The notes beneath the pieces are model-generated. The model was given only the letters and a program-made list of their open reading frames with translations. It ran no database searches and was not told the origin of the DNA. A DNA stretch of 64,000 nt from Pseudolysobacter sp964466115 (lineage in GTDB: Bacteria; Pseudomonadota; Gammaproteobacteria; Xanthomonadales; Rhodanobacteraceae), in contig CAYXMH010000004.1 of NCBI GenBank assembly GCA_964466115.1, positions 1 to 64,000 on the forward strand. The letters run 5' to 3'. Both the position numbers and the translations under genes were made by a program. The first letter of the stretch is position 1. Each line of letters begins with the position of its first letter. Of the stretch, positions 29,095 to 36,925 are shown one piece after another.

Positions 29095-30897
29095 TTACCG
29101 AGGTAATAGCAGACTAAACGCCGTCCCACGCCCGCGCAACGAACTCATTTGTATCTCCCCGCCATGCTGTTGCACCAACTCTTTGCAGATGGCCAGCCCT
29201 AAACCGGCCCCCCCGCGGCGGCCACCCACCTGAACGAACGGCTGAAAAATCAAGGCGTGCTGTGTGGGGGCAATGCCTTCGCCGGTATCGGTTACACCGA
29301 TGGCAACGCGCTCTGCAGAGGCGATGCGACCGGTTAAGGTGATAGTGCCTCCGGAAGGAGTATGGCGCAGAGCATTGACAATTAAGTTGTCGAGCACTCG
29401 ATCAAACTGCGCGCAATCCAATGAAATCAATGGCAATGGATTTTCAACTTCCAGTTCCAACCTAATACCGGATTGCGCGGCTTGCAGATCAAACCGCTGC
29501 TTAGCCCGTACCAATAGCCCGTGAATATCCGTTGGCACTCGCTCCAGTGTTTGTTGGCCAGCTTGTAAACGCGATAGATCCAGCAAATCCGTTAGCAAGT
29601 GCACCATGCGCTGTAGCTCGGCTTGCACGGTGTCGTACAGTTCCCGCTCGCGTGTACCGGGCGCGAAGCTCAGTTTCTCCGCCAACATTCCCAATCCCAT
29701 ACGGATACTGGTCACCGGGGTGCGCAATTCATGCGAGGCACGCAACACGAATTCGCTGCGCATCTTATTAAAGGCGCGCTCTATCGTGACATCGCGCAAC
29801 ACCAAAACGGCGCCGCTGCGACTGCCACCACTTTCGGCAAACCGAGTTAATGAATACGCCAGGATGCGTTGGTCTTCGCCAATCTTGACGATCAATTCCG
29901 GCGGTGCTTCATGGCTTAACTCCAGCCCGTTGAGCACCTCGTGTATACGCAATCCGATCTCGCGATTGCCGCTGACTTCCTCGAAGCTATGCCCGATGGC
30001 TGCCCCCACCTCAACGCCCAACTGGCGTTCCGCCACCGGATTAATGCGCTCAATGACGCCCGTTTCCGCGAAAATCACTAGCCCGTCGTCAATACTATCG
30101 AGAACCGCAGCGTTGCGGCGCTGTTCCGCAACCAACTGATCCAAGTTCGTCGCGCGAAACCGATGCAATGCTCGCCCCATGGTTTCAAAATGCTTACCAA
30201 GCACATCGAATTCTTCGATCGAACCACGCTTAAACACGATATCGAAATCACCTTCACCGAGACGTTGCACCAAATCACCCAATTGGCGCACCGGTGCGGT
30301 TATGCCGCGCACCATGCGCAACATTGCCCATATCCCGAGTAACAGCAGCATTCCCGCCAGCACCCCGAGCAGCACGAACATGCGACGCGCAAACTCCTCG
30401 GTTTCCTTGGCGGTTCGAATCATCGCGCCGCTCTTAATGCTGATCAACTTTCCCAAGGCAAAACGGGTTTCATCGAAACTCGCTGGAAGCTCCTCATGAA
30501 TGTTTTTTGGATTCATCTGCCCTGCCTGCCAGATGGCTATCGCATTCTGCAAATGGACGTAACTGCGCACAAACTCATCTAAGGCCGCCTTATCGTCCTT
30601 GGTGACAAAATGCTGTCGGGCGCCTTCCAGGGAATCCCGCATCTGGCGGTCCGAAGATGCCATCCGCTGTTTGGTTTCTTCGTTGGGGGATAACACCGAT
30701 TGCAGCAATAAGGAATATTCATCCCCTAGATTCTGTCGAATCCGATCAATGTCCAGCAGTGCGGGGGCTTGATCACCGATTAATTCACCCGTAGCCGCCG
30801 CGAGGTGCCGTATCGCGTATAAGGCAACCGGAAAGATACTAATGGCCAGTACCATCACAATGCCATGACTGAGTGCCAATCGCGGTTGTAATTTCAC
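29095..30897 (-). CDS. kinB: sensor histidine kinase, KinB-like
   Basis: The 600-residue inner-membrane kinase has two membrane segments (about 10-30 and 172-194) enclosing a periplasmic sensor domain, then HAMP (about 195-250), PAS (about 260-370), HisKA with phospho-acceptor His389 (RASHELRTP) and an ATPase domain ending with GGAGLGLAICKELV. This order and the position directly after an AlgB homologue match Pseudomonas KinB. I start at GTG 30897, which has AAAGGA upstream and lies 28 bp after the regulator's stop; the frame extends 40 codons into that regulator without support. It should phosphorylate the adjacent regulator. The gene symbol is by homology and synteny. Confidence 0.88.
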   Translation of the reverse strand: MKLQPRLALSHGIVMVLAISIFPVALYAIRHLAAATGELIGDQAPALLDIDRIRQNLGDEYSLLLQSVLSPNEETKQRMASSDRQMRDSLEGARQHFVTKDDKAALDEFVRSYVHLQNAIAIWQAGQMNPKNIHEELPASFDETRFALGKLISIKSGAMIRTAKETEEFARRMFVLLGVLAGMLLLLGIWAMLRMVRGITAPVRQLGDLVQRLGEGDFDIVFKRGSIEEFDVLGKHFETMGRALHRFRATNLDQLVAEQRRNAAVLDSIDDGLVIFAETGVIERINPVAERQLGVEVGAAIGHSFEEVSGNREIGLRIHEVLNGLELSHEAPPELIVKIGEDQRILAYSLTRFAESGGSRSGAVLVLRDVTIERAFNKMRSEFVLRASHELRTPVTSIRMGLGMLAEKLSFAPGTRERELYDTVQAELQRMVHLLTDLLDLSRLQAGQQTLERVPTDIHGLLVRAKQRFDLQAAQSGIRLELEVENPLPLISLDCAQFDRVLDNLIVNALRHTPSGGTITLTGRIASAERVAIGVTDTGEGIAPTQHALIFQPFVQVGGRRGGAGLGLAICKELVQQHGGEIQMSSLRGRGTAFSLLLPR

Positions 30898-30925
30898 TAA
30901 TCCAATTCCTTTGACTGCCTTGCGT

Positions 30926-32284
30926 TCAAATACCGTAGTGCTTGCGCTTGCGGTAGAGTGTCGAAACATCAATCCCCAGGGTGTGTGCCGCCGCATCCAG
31001 CGAGGCCGCCGATGCAATCACACCGATGATGTGGCTGCGTTCCATCTCCTCTAGACTTAGGCTATCGCCGATACGGGGGCGCATTTGACGATCCTCCAAT
31101 TGCGAGATAGCCAAATGCCGGGTATCTACTTGCGCGTCCGTGCACAATATCGCGGCGCGCTCAATCACGTTTTGCAACTCGCGCACATTGCCGGGCCATC
31201 CATAACCACGCAGCATCCCTAGAGCTGCGGCGGTAAATCCACGCGCAGGCCGCCGATAGCTGGTCACGTAACGGCCGAGGAAGCGCTCGGCCAACGCCGC
31301 GACGTCTTCGGGTCGATCCCGTAATGAGGGCAGTTCGATCGTAATCACGTTAAGCCGGTACAGGAGGTCTTCGCGAAAGTGACCTTGCTGCACGCGTTCA
31401 GCGAGATTGCGGTTGGTTGCGGCGACAATTCGCACATCGGCGCGCCGCGTGATCGGATCGCCCACACGCTCGTATTCTCGGTCTTGAATGAAGCGCAATA
31501 ACTTTGGCTGCAGTGCCAGCGGAAAATCCCCAATCTCATCGAGAAATAAAGTGCCACCGTCGGCCTGATCCACACGGCCAAGCTTATTCTCAATGGCACC
31601 GGTAAACGAACCTTTCTTATGGCCAAACAATTCGCTTTCGAGCAATTCCGTCGATAACGAAGGGCAGTTTATGGTGATGAACTGTTGCTTTGCGCGCGGG
31701 CTCCAATTGTGAATAGCGCGCGCCAGCATGCCTTTTCCGGTGCCGCTTTCTCCGAGCAATAATACATTGGCATCGGTATCGGCAACCTGCCGCGCCACCT
31801 CAAGTGCCTGGCGCATCAAAGCGCTATGGGTGTCGAGCTCAATCGATTTGGATTCACCGGACTCATTCTCCAAGGACTGTAAACGCAACTCCAATTGCCG
31901 CGCTTGTGCCTGTTTGGTGGCGGCTAAGCGCAACTGATCCGGCGAACACGGTTTAACCAAATAGTCGTTGGCCCCCGCACGCATGGCATCAACCGCGCTG
32001 TCTACCGATGAATGTGCGGTGACAATCACCACTTTCATCCACGGCGCCAGCTGCTTGAACTTCGGCAATAATTCCAAGCCTGAGGATTCACCCAAACTTA
32101 AGTCGAGAAAGCAAATGTCAAAAACGTCATTTTGCACTATTTGCTCTGCCTGCATCGCATCCGAAACGGTAGCGACGCGATAGCCGGCATCCTCCAAACA
32201 ATAACGAAACGTGCGCAAAATATGCGGTTCGTCATCAACCAACAAGATGCGCGTACGCTCGGTTAATGGTGCAAGAGTGCTCAT
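30926..32284 (-). CDS. algB: sigma-54-dependent NtrC-family response regulator, AlgB-like
   Basis: The 452-residue regulator has a receiver domain (phospho-acceptor Asp61 in FLDLSLGE), an AAA+ sigma-54 activation domain (Walker A GESGTGKG, 178-185) and a C-terminal Fis-type helix-turn-helix (TLGIDVSTLYRKRKHYG). The sigma-54 contact loop reads GSFTGA (225-230), Ser for Ala at the second position of GAFTGA. Long blocks such as LRTFRYCLEDAGY and VKPCSPDQLRLAA agree with Pseudomonas AlgB from memory. It is followed by the kinB-like kinase and is divergent from a stress-type gene set that begins with a consensus sigma-54 promoter. Confidence 0.92.
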   Translation of the reverse strand: MSTLAPLTERTRILLVDDEPHILRTFRYCLEDAGYRVATVSDAMQAEQIVQNDVFDICFLDLSLGESSGLELLPKFKQLAPWMKVVIVTAHSSVDSAVDAMRAGANDYLVKPCSPDQLRLAATKQAQARQLELRLQSLENESGESKSIELDTHSALMRQALEVARQVADTDANVLLLGESGTGKGMLARAIHNWSPRAKQQFITINCPSLSTELLESELFGHKKGSFTGAIENKLGRVDQADGGTLFLDEIGDFPLALQPKLLRFIQDREYERVGDPITRRADVRIVAATNRNLAERVQQGHFREDLLYRLNVITIELPSLRDRPEDVAALAERFLGRYVTSYRRPARGFTAAALGMLRGYGWPGNVRELQNVIERAAILCTDAQVDTRHLAISQLEDRQMRPRIGDSLSLEEMERSHIIGVIASAASLDAAAHTLGIDVSTLYRKRKHYGI

Positions 32285-32521
32285 TAAAACTCCTTTAGTG
32301 AACCGTAAGCCTTACGACAACACCTAGCATGCATCATGCCGATCCCATATGACAACGCACCTCGATTTCGATCGCAAGTGCACTGACGTATATAGCACGA
32401 TTCGTTTAAAAGAACTCGACGCCAAAAACGAAATGCCGTCGCTGCTTCTGCGCTCGTTTAATTAGAATAAATATTTACTTTTTTATTTAATTAAAATTTA
32501 ACTCCACAACAGATCGTCCCG

Positions 32522-32562
32522 TGCAATCTGCCAATCGCGTTGCGTCAAAGCATGCAATCTGC
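32522..32562 (+). promoter_or_regulatory. candidate enhancer: 10-bp direct repeat upstream of the sigma-54 promoter
   Basis: TGCAATCTGC occurs exactly at 32522-32531 and again at 32553-32562. The start-to-start spacing is 31 bp, close to three helical turns. The sites lie roughly 80-120 bp before the predicted transcription start of the DUF1328 operon, where an NtrC-type activator usually binds. An AT-rich tract (about 32455-32512) flanks them. I infer AlgB binding. The rest of 32285-32698 contains no gene that I can support. Confidence 0.55.
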
Positions 32563-32617
32563 ACGAACCCGTGATCTTAGAAAAAAATAAATCATTGATT
32601 CTGATAGATATAAATCG

Positions 32618-32632
32618 TGGCACATCGATTGC
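32618..32632 (+). promoter_or_regulatory. consensus -24/-12 sigma-54 promoter
   Basis: TGGCAC at 32618-32623 and TTGC at 32629-32632 have exactly ten bases between the GG and GC doublets, the strict sigma-54 spacing, and a T follows GC as in TTGCW. The start of transcription would be about 32644, giving a 55-base leader before the DUF1328 gene. The promoter faces away from algB, whose product is a sigma-54 activator. Confidence 0.8.
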
Positions 32633-32698
32633 TATGTCCAACATGCTTTGTGAAAACAACCACCAAGCGCCACAGCGCATCGGCAACGGAGGTTCATC

Positions 32699-32863
32699 AT
32701 GCTGTATTACACATTGGTTTTCCTGATTGTCGCTTTAGTAGCTGCGGCATTGGGTTTTGGCGGTGTCGCAGGCGCTGCCGCCGGCATCGCCAAAATCTTA
32801 TTCTTCATATTCATCGTTTTATTTTTATGCTCGCTGATTTTCGGCGGCGTACGCGGATTTTAA
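32699..32863 (+). CDS. DUF1328 small membrane protein
   Basis: This 54-residue protein begins MLYYTLVFLIVALVAAALGF and is almost wholly hydrophobic, with two membrane segments separated by a Gly/Ala turn (GGVAGAAAGIAK) and an ending GGVRGF. It matches the DUF1328/YtjA family in length and pattern. GGAGG lies at a good distance before the ATG. Function unknown; relatives are small stress-associated inner-membrane proteins. It is the first gene behind the sigma-54 promoter. Confidence 0.9.
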   Translation: MLYYTLVFLIVALVAAALGFGGVAGAAAGIAKILFFIFIVLFLCSLIFGGVRGF

Positions 32864-32892
32864 TTTTTCGGTAGGCACATTAGGAGATGATT

Positions 32893-33750
32893 ATGAATCT
32901 GATTATTCGCAAATTAGTTTTAGCCAGTGGCATTGGTCTAGCATTGGGTGGCATTGGCAGCGCGCTTGCCGTTGAGTCAAAACCGGCCGATACCATGAGC
33001 GAGCAAGTGGTGGACGCGCGCCGTGAAGCGCAAATCTGGACCAGCTACGCGATGAATCGCCATTTACACGCATTTGAGATAAAAGTAAAAGTTGACGGCA
33101 ATAAGGCCGTACTTGATGGAACGGTTGAGAGTGGTGTGGAGAAAGATCTGGCTGAGCAAATCGCGCTCGGTGTCGAGGGAATCAAGCACGTCGACAACCG
33201 TTTAGTGGTTGATGCCAATTACGTACCGACAAAGCGTACCGCCTCGGACCGGAGTTTTGGCGAGAAAGTGGAAGACGCCACCATAACGGCCACGATTAAA
33301 TCCAAGTTGTTATGGAATACGCATACCGACGGACTTGATATCAACGTCGATACCAACAACGGAAAAGTGACCCTGACTGGCACTGCCAGCACCTCTGCTG
33401 AAAAGGATTTGGCCGGCCGTATCGGACGCAACACCAATGGTGTGTCGGGGTTGAACAACCAAATCACGGTCACCAACAAACACGACACGACCGCCAGCAC
33501 CAAGGTCAAAGCGGCCGGTAAAGAAACCAGCGAAACCGTATCCGACGCGTGGATCACGACAAAAGTGAAATCAACACTGTTGTTTTCAAGCAATGTAGAG
33601 GGCACCGCCATCAACGTGGACACTAACAATGGCGTGGTATCGCTTAGCGGAACCATCCATACCTCCGCGGAACGAGATCTCGCGATCGAATTGGCGCAAA
33701 ACGTTCGTGGGGTAAAGAAAGTTGATGCCAGTGGTCTCCGAGTTAGCTAA
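32893..33750 (+). CDS. periplasmic triple-BON-domain protein, OsmY-like
   Basis: The 285-residue product has a signal peptide ending near GSALA-VES and three BON domains at about residues 45-105, 125-190 and 215-283. The second and third contain near-identical NVDTNNGKVTLTGT / NVDTNNGVVSLSGT strands, evidence of recent internal duplication. BON domains bind phospholipid; OsmY-type proteins protect the envelope under osmotic stress. I start at ATG 32893 because AGGAG lies immediately before the earlier ATG at 32887, leaving no spacer for it. Cotranscription with the DUF1328 gene (29 bp gap) is likely. Confidence 0.92.
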   Translation: MNLIIRKLVLASGIGLALGGIGSALAVESKPADTMSEQVVDARREAQIWTSYAMNRHLHAFEIKVKVDGNKAVLDGTVESGVEKDLAEQIALGVEGIKHVDNRLVVDANYVPTKRTASDRSFGEKVEDATITATIKSKLLWNTHTDGLDINVDTNNGKVTLTGTASTSAEKDLAGRIGRNTNGVSGLNNQITVTNKHDTTASTKVKAAGKETSETVSDAWITTKVKSTLLFSSNVEGTAINVDTNNGVVSLSGTIHTSAERDLAIELAQNVRGVKKVDASGLRVS

Positions 33751-33769
33751 TGGGTCTAAACCCGCTTGC

Positions 33770-33840
33770 GGTGGAGCGCCGCGCAATCCCACCCCCCGCT
33801 CGCACCATAACGTGCGGCGACGCTCCACCCTCTTTATTTT
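33770..33840 (+). terminator. strong hairpin with T-rich tail between BON and DUF2383 genes
   Basis: GGTGGAGCG (33770-33778) pairs with CGCTCCACC (33821-33829), and an inner CGCAC/GTGCG pair forms at 33801-33816. TCTTTATTTT follows. It could terminate most transcripts after the BON gene or act as an internal stability/attenuation element, since the next ribosome binding site (AAAGGAG) comes straight after. Confidence 0.65.
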
Positions 33841-33854
33841 CAAAGGAGATACCT

Positions 33855-34298
33855 ATGTCCAACTCCAAAGTCGATATTTTACAAGAGTTAGTCCACGTCG
33901 CCCGCGACAGTAAATCGTTTTATGAGGATGCCGCTAAGGAGATAAAAAACCCCATTGTGCGGCAAACCTTTGAACGCATGGCGTCGGCCAAAGGCGAGTT
34001 GATCAATAAATTGTCGAGCCATATCAACGCACGCGGTGAAGTACCGGAAACGGGAGGCACATTTTTGGGCGGCTTAAGGCAAACCTATGCCGACATGCGT
34101 GCAGCGATCAGCAGCAATGACGATGCCGTTTATACCGCGCAATTGGAAGAAACCGAAGATCGCTTGCTCAAATACTTTGATAAGGCGTTGGAGAAAACCG
34201 ATTCAATGGAAATTCGCGCCATTTTGAAGGAGCAATTACCCAAAGTCCGCGCTTGCCACGATGAAATGAAACGTTTGAAGACTTCTCTGGCGGCTTAA
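33855..34298 (+). CDS. PA2169-family four-helix-bundle protein (DUF2383)
   Basis: The 147-residue, highly helical and charged protein fits the ferritin-like DUF2383/PA2169 family, with ARDSKSFYEDAAKEI near residue 16 and KVRACHDEMKRLK at the C-terminus. Function is unknown; relatives are found with stress genes such as CsbD. I start at ATG 33855 behind AAAGGAG; the frame extends 35 codons upstream through the hairpin without coding support. Confidence 0.85.
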   Translation: MSNSKVDILQELVHVARDSKSFYEDAAKEIKNPIVRQTFERMASAKGELINKLSSHINARGEVPETGGTFLGGLRQTYADMRAAISSNDDAVYTAQLEETEDRLLKYFDKALEKTDSMEIRAILKEQLPKVRACHDEMKRLKTSLAA

Positions 34299-34330
34299 CC
34301 CTGTTTGTATTTTTTTTTAGGAGTAACGCA

Positions 34331-34552
34331 ATGAACCAAGACATCATCAAAGGCAAATGGTCGCAACTCAGCGGCAAGTTGAAGGAAAAATGGAATAAAT
34401 TAACCGACGATGACGTGGGAATGCGGGAAGGTCATCGCGAATATTTGATCGGCAAGATTCAGGAACGCTATGGCCTTGCCAAAGACAAGGCACAGGCCGA
34501 AGTTGAAGAATTTGAGCGTTCATTGAATCGTCCTACCGATCGTGCGGCGTAA
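34331..34552 (+). CDS. CsbD-family stress protein
   Basis: This 73-residue protein has the CsbD signature: an N-terminal IIKGKWSQLSGKLKEKW segment, the LTDDD turn and the GKIQERYGLAKDKAQAEVEEF helix. CsbD-like proteins are small, abundant general-stress proteins without a known activity. TAGGAG precedes the ATG at seven bases. It lies 32 bp behind the DUF2383 gene and is probably cotranscribed with it. Confidence 0.93.
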   Translation: MNQDIIKGKWSQLSGKLKEKWNKLTDDDVGMREGHREYLIGKIQERYGLAKDKAQAEVEEFERSLNRPTDRAA

Positions 34553-34563
34553 ATGACGAATAG

Positions 34564-34598
34564 GGGGACCGGCGTGGTTTAGCCACGACCCGGTCCTC
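34564..34598 (+). terminator. hairpin after the CsbD gene
   Basis: GGACCGG-CGTGG pairs with CCACG-CCGGTCC (34566-34577 with 34583-34596), leaving a two-base bulge. The tail is CT-rich rather than a pure T run, so it is a possible terminator or RNA 3' stabiliser. It lies about 12 bp after the CsbD stop. Confidence 0.55.
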
Positions 34599-34703
34599 CT
34601 TATCCTGCAGGTTGTTTCCTGTAGTCCATACAGAATGGTGCGTAGGCGATTTTCATCCGCCAGCCGTTTCGAATCTGACATCCATTAGCACAAGGATAAC
34701 CGT

Positions 34704-34964
34704 ATGAAAACGAAAGCGAGAACAAGCAGCAAAAATCACAGCGATATTGATACCGCAGCTGAAAAGATCGTTGATCATGTGGAGTCGTTACGTGATCGCG
34801 GCAAAGAATTGGAAGAGCAGCTGCGCGAAACGGGGCGGCGGTTTCTCAACAACGCCAAGGAATGGAGTGATACGGCAACTAAACAAGCACGATTGCATCC
34901 ATTGGCGGCGATCGGTCTCGCTTTTGTGGCGGGCGCGTTGGTCGTGCGTGTATTGCGCCGCTGA
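34704..34964 (+). CDS. DUF883 / YqjD-ElaB-like ribosome-associated membrane protein
   Basis: The 86-residue protein has a long charged helix (about residues 10-60, HVESLRDRGKELEEQL) and a C-terminal membrane anchor (about 66-83, LAAIGLAFVAGALVVRVLRR). In E. coli, YqjD and ElaB tether ribosomes to the membrane in stationary phase. It is followed by two small membrane proteins in the same order as E. coli yqjD-yqjE-yqjK. The Gly-rich anchor lacks a GxxxG repeat as dense as in YqjD. Confidence 0.86.
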   Translation: MKTKARTSSKNHSDIDTAAEKIVDHVESLRDRGKELEEQLRETGRRFLNNAKEWSDTATKQARLHPLAAIGLAFVAGALVVRVLRR

Positions 34965-34975
34965 ATAAGGCACCA

Positions 34976-35386
34976 ATGAACCGACCGTCAGCCATGCAGG
35001 AACCGACGCGCCCCGAGGCAGCTGCGGATACGTTCACTCAATCTTCTGTTGAGGATGTAGCAAATAGCAGCGTAGGTTTAGTTCAAGCCTGGCTGGTGTT
35101 GCTCGAACGCGAAGCCGCGTTGGCACGGCACAGCCTCATTTGGCTGATCGTCGGGACATTGGTATTACCCGTATTCATCGTTGGGATTTGGATTGGCATC
35201 AGCGCCGCATGCGCGAGTTTGGTGCAGCACCTGACCGGGGATTGGGCCAGCGCTATTGTGATTACAACGGCGCTGCAGTTCATCGCTCTGGCGACGCTGT
35301 TGTCCAAAATACGACGATGGTGGCGGGATCTTAGCTTTCCACAAAGCCGTGCTGCCTTAATTCGCATAATGGAGCCCAAGCCATGA
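34976..35386 (+). CDS. YqjE-like / phage-holin-family membrane protein
   Basis: The 136-residue protein has a soluble N-terminal third (VGLVQAWLVLLEREAALARH) and two membrane segments (about residues 56-80 and 88-110). Length and position between YqjD-like and YqjK-like genes match E. coli YqjE. It begins 11 bp after the DUF883 gene and overlaps the next gene by four bases, indicating an operon. Function unknown. Confidence 0.72.
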   Translation: MNRPSAMQEPTRPEAAADTFTQSSVEDVANSSVGLVQAWLVLLEREAALARHSLIWLIVGTLVLPVFIVGIWIGISAACASLVQHLTGDWASAIVITTALQFIALATLLSKIRRWWRDLSFPQSRAALIRIMEPKP

Positions 35387-35715
35387 GCATTAACACCGCG
35401 CGCCAGGATGTAAAACGTGCGCGACTTGCGCTTACGCATGCCGAATTGGCATTGCATCGCGACTGTGTTTCGTGGCGGCAGCGCTTTCATCAACATCGCA
35501 CTGGAATACTGCTCGGCGGTGGATTTTTAGCAGGGGTGGCGCTCACTGTTTTACCTCCGAAAGTGTGGGCCAGGGTCGGATCATTTGTAGGCGGAAGTGC
35601 CGCTTGGCTTGTCCAATCTCCGTTTTCGCCTTCTTTGTTTGGTGCGTTATTCAGTCTCGTTCGAGCTCGCCCGAAACCAAAGCCCGATAATAGCCCCACT
35701 TCTGAGCAGGGCTAG
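35383..35715 (+). CDS. small membrane protein, YqjK-like by position
   Basis: The 110-residue product has an amphipathic Arg-rich N-terminus (about residues 1-44), one or two hydrophobic stretches (about 45-58 and 66-96) and a charged tail RARPKPKPDNS. Sequence alone does not prove a family. It overlaps the YqjE-like gene by ATGA, so translation is coupled, and it ends 19 bp before the AI-2E-type permease. YqjK is suggested by gene order only. Confidence 0.6.
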   Translation: MSINTARQDVKRARLALTHAELALHRDCVSWRQRFHQHRTGILLGGGFLAGVALTVLPPKVWARVGSFVGGSAAWLVQSPFSPSLFGALFSLVRARPKPKPDNSPTSEQG

Positions 35716-35734
35716 GGTTAAGGAGCGGCATGCC

Positions 35735-36811
35735 ATGGAAGAGGTAACCACCCCCGATGCATCCGCTGACAACGCAACTCCTGTGTGGTCGAACAATCGA
35801 CTACTGGGGGTATTGGTGGTGCTTTTGGTGCTGTATACCTTAAACCTCGCCGCGCCTTTAGTCGTGCCCCTGTTACTGGCTTTACTTCTAAGTTTGATGC
35901 TGGCTCCCGCCGTGCGTCTTTTGAATGGTTGGCGTATTCCTCGCCCGTTGGCGACCCTTCTGGTGCTGGGCTTTACCTTGGTTTTCAGCGTCAGTGTATT
36001 AGCAAGCTTAGTGGCACCCGCACGTGAGTGGCTCGCGCGAGCACCCAAAGCGATGGACCGTATCGAATCGGTTTTGCGGGAATTACGCCAACCATTGGCG
36101 GCCGCTAGCCAGGCCACGCAGGAAATCATCAGCCTTAAGGATGGGCAAGCAAAACCCATTCTCGTCGATATAACCCCAGGCCCCCTCTCGCAACTTCTCA
36201 ATGCCACTCCCGCCATGCTGGCCAGCAGCATCGTGACGTTATTTCTCACATTCGCGTTGCTGCTTCACGGCGATGCCCTGTTGCGCAAATTTGTAGAGCT
36301 CGCCCCGCAACTTAAAATAAAAAAGGAAATCGTTTTAACCACGCGCAATGTGCAAAGCGAGTTGTCCACGTATGTGATGACCCTGTGTTTGATCAATACC
36401 GCGGTAGGATTGCTGACGGCCCTTACGTTCTGGGCAATCGGGGTCGAAAACCCGCTGTTATGGGGGGGCATCGCCGGTTTGCTGAATTTCGCTCCTTATA
36501 TCGGGCCGTTGCTGACGGTGTTGATATTAACGGTGGTGGGATTCACGGATTTTTCCGCACCATTGGCGGCTTTCGCGATACCGGGAGCGTTCTTAATCCT
36601 GCACACGATCGAGAGCCAAATCGTAACGCCGTTGGTGGTAGGTCGCCGCCTTGCCCTAGATCCGGTAGTGGTGTTCCTAGCGATGGTGATCTTGGGTTGG
36701 CTGCTCGGTGTCGCCGGTTTGTTGCTGGCGGTGCCTTTAATGACGTGCCTTAAAATTCTCGCGGAAGCCATACCGCAATGGCAGACGTTAGCGCGTGTGT
36801 TGAGTGCCTAG
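35735..36811 (+). CDS. AI-2E / PerM-family transporter
   Basis: The 358-residue protein has about seven or eight membrane segments with the family pattern: an N-terminal pair near residues 25-85, a soluble loop (about 95-150) and a C-terminal group with the LWGGIAGLLNFAPYIGPL motif and the conserved ESQIVTPLVVGRRLALDPV block. Family members export AI-2 or act as Na+/H+ antiporters, so the substrate here is open. ATG 35735 follows AAGGAG at nine bases. It is the last gene of the plus-strand set that starts at 32699. Confidence 0.9.
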   Translation: MEEVTTPDASADNATPVWSNNRLLGVLVVLLVLYTLNLAAPLVVPLLLALLLSLMLAPAVRLLNGWRIPRPLATLLVLGFTLVFSVSVLASLVAPAREWLARAPKAMDRIESVLRELRQPLAAASQATQEIISLKDGQAKPILVDITPGPLSQLLNATPAMLASSIVTLFLTFALLLHGDALLRKFVELAPQLKIKKEIVLTTRNVQSELSTYVMTLCLINTAVGLLTALTFWAIGVENPLLWGGIAGLLNFAPYIGPLLTVLILTVVGFTDFSAPLAAFAIPGAFLILHTIESQIVTPLVVGRRLALDPVVVFLAMVILGWLLGVAGLLLAVPLMTCLKILAEAIPQWQTLARVLSA

Positions 36812-36840
36812 AGGTTGGGACAAGCAAGCTGCGCAAAAAT

Positions 36841-36925
36841 GTAGGGTGGACTTCAACCCACCGCGGCTTCACGAATGACAGTCCTGCGAAAACCAACCGC
36901 ATACGGTGGGCCAAGGCCCACCCTA
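36841..36925. repeat. two GTAGGGTGGGC-family units facing each other
   Basis: GTAGGGTGGACTTCAACCC at 36841 onward and GGTGGGCCAAGGCCCACC with CCTAC ending at 36925 form an inverted pair. The distal unit overlaps the stop codon (TAG, 36925-36923 minus) of the GH44 gene. The pair fills most of the gap between the convergent AI-2E-type and GH44 genes. Confidence 0.88.

Noticed and set aside
29095..36811. alginate biosynthesis locus implied by KinB/AlgB
   Set aside because: No alginate polymerase, epimerase or GDP-mannose dehydrogenase gene is in the window; only the two regulators are conserved.
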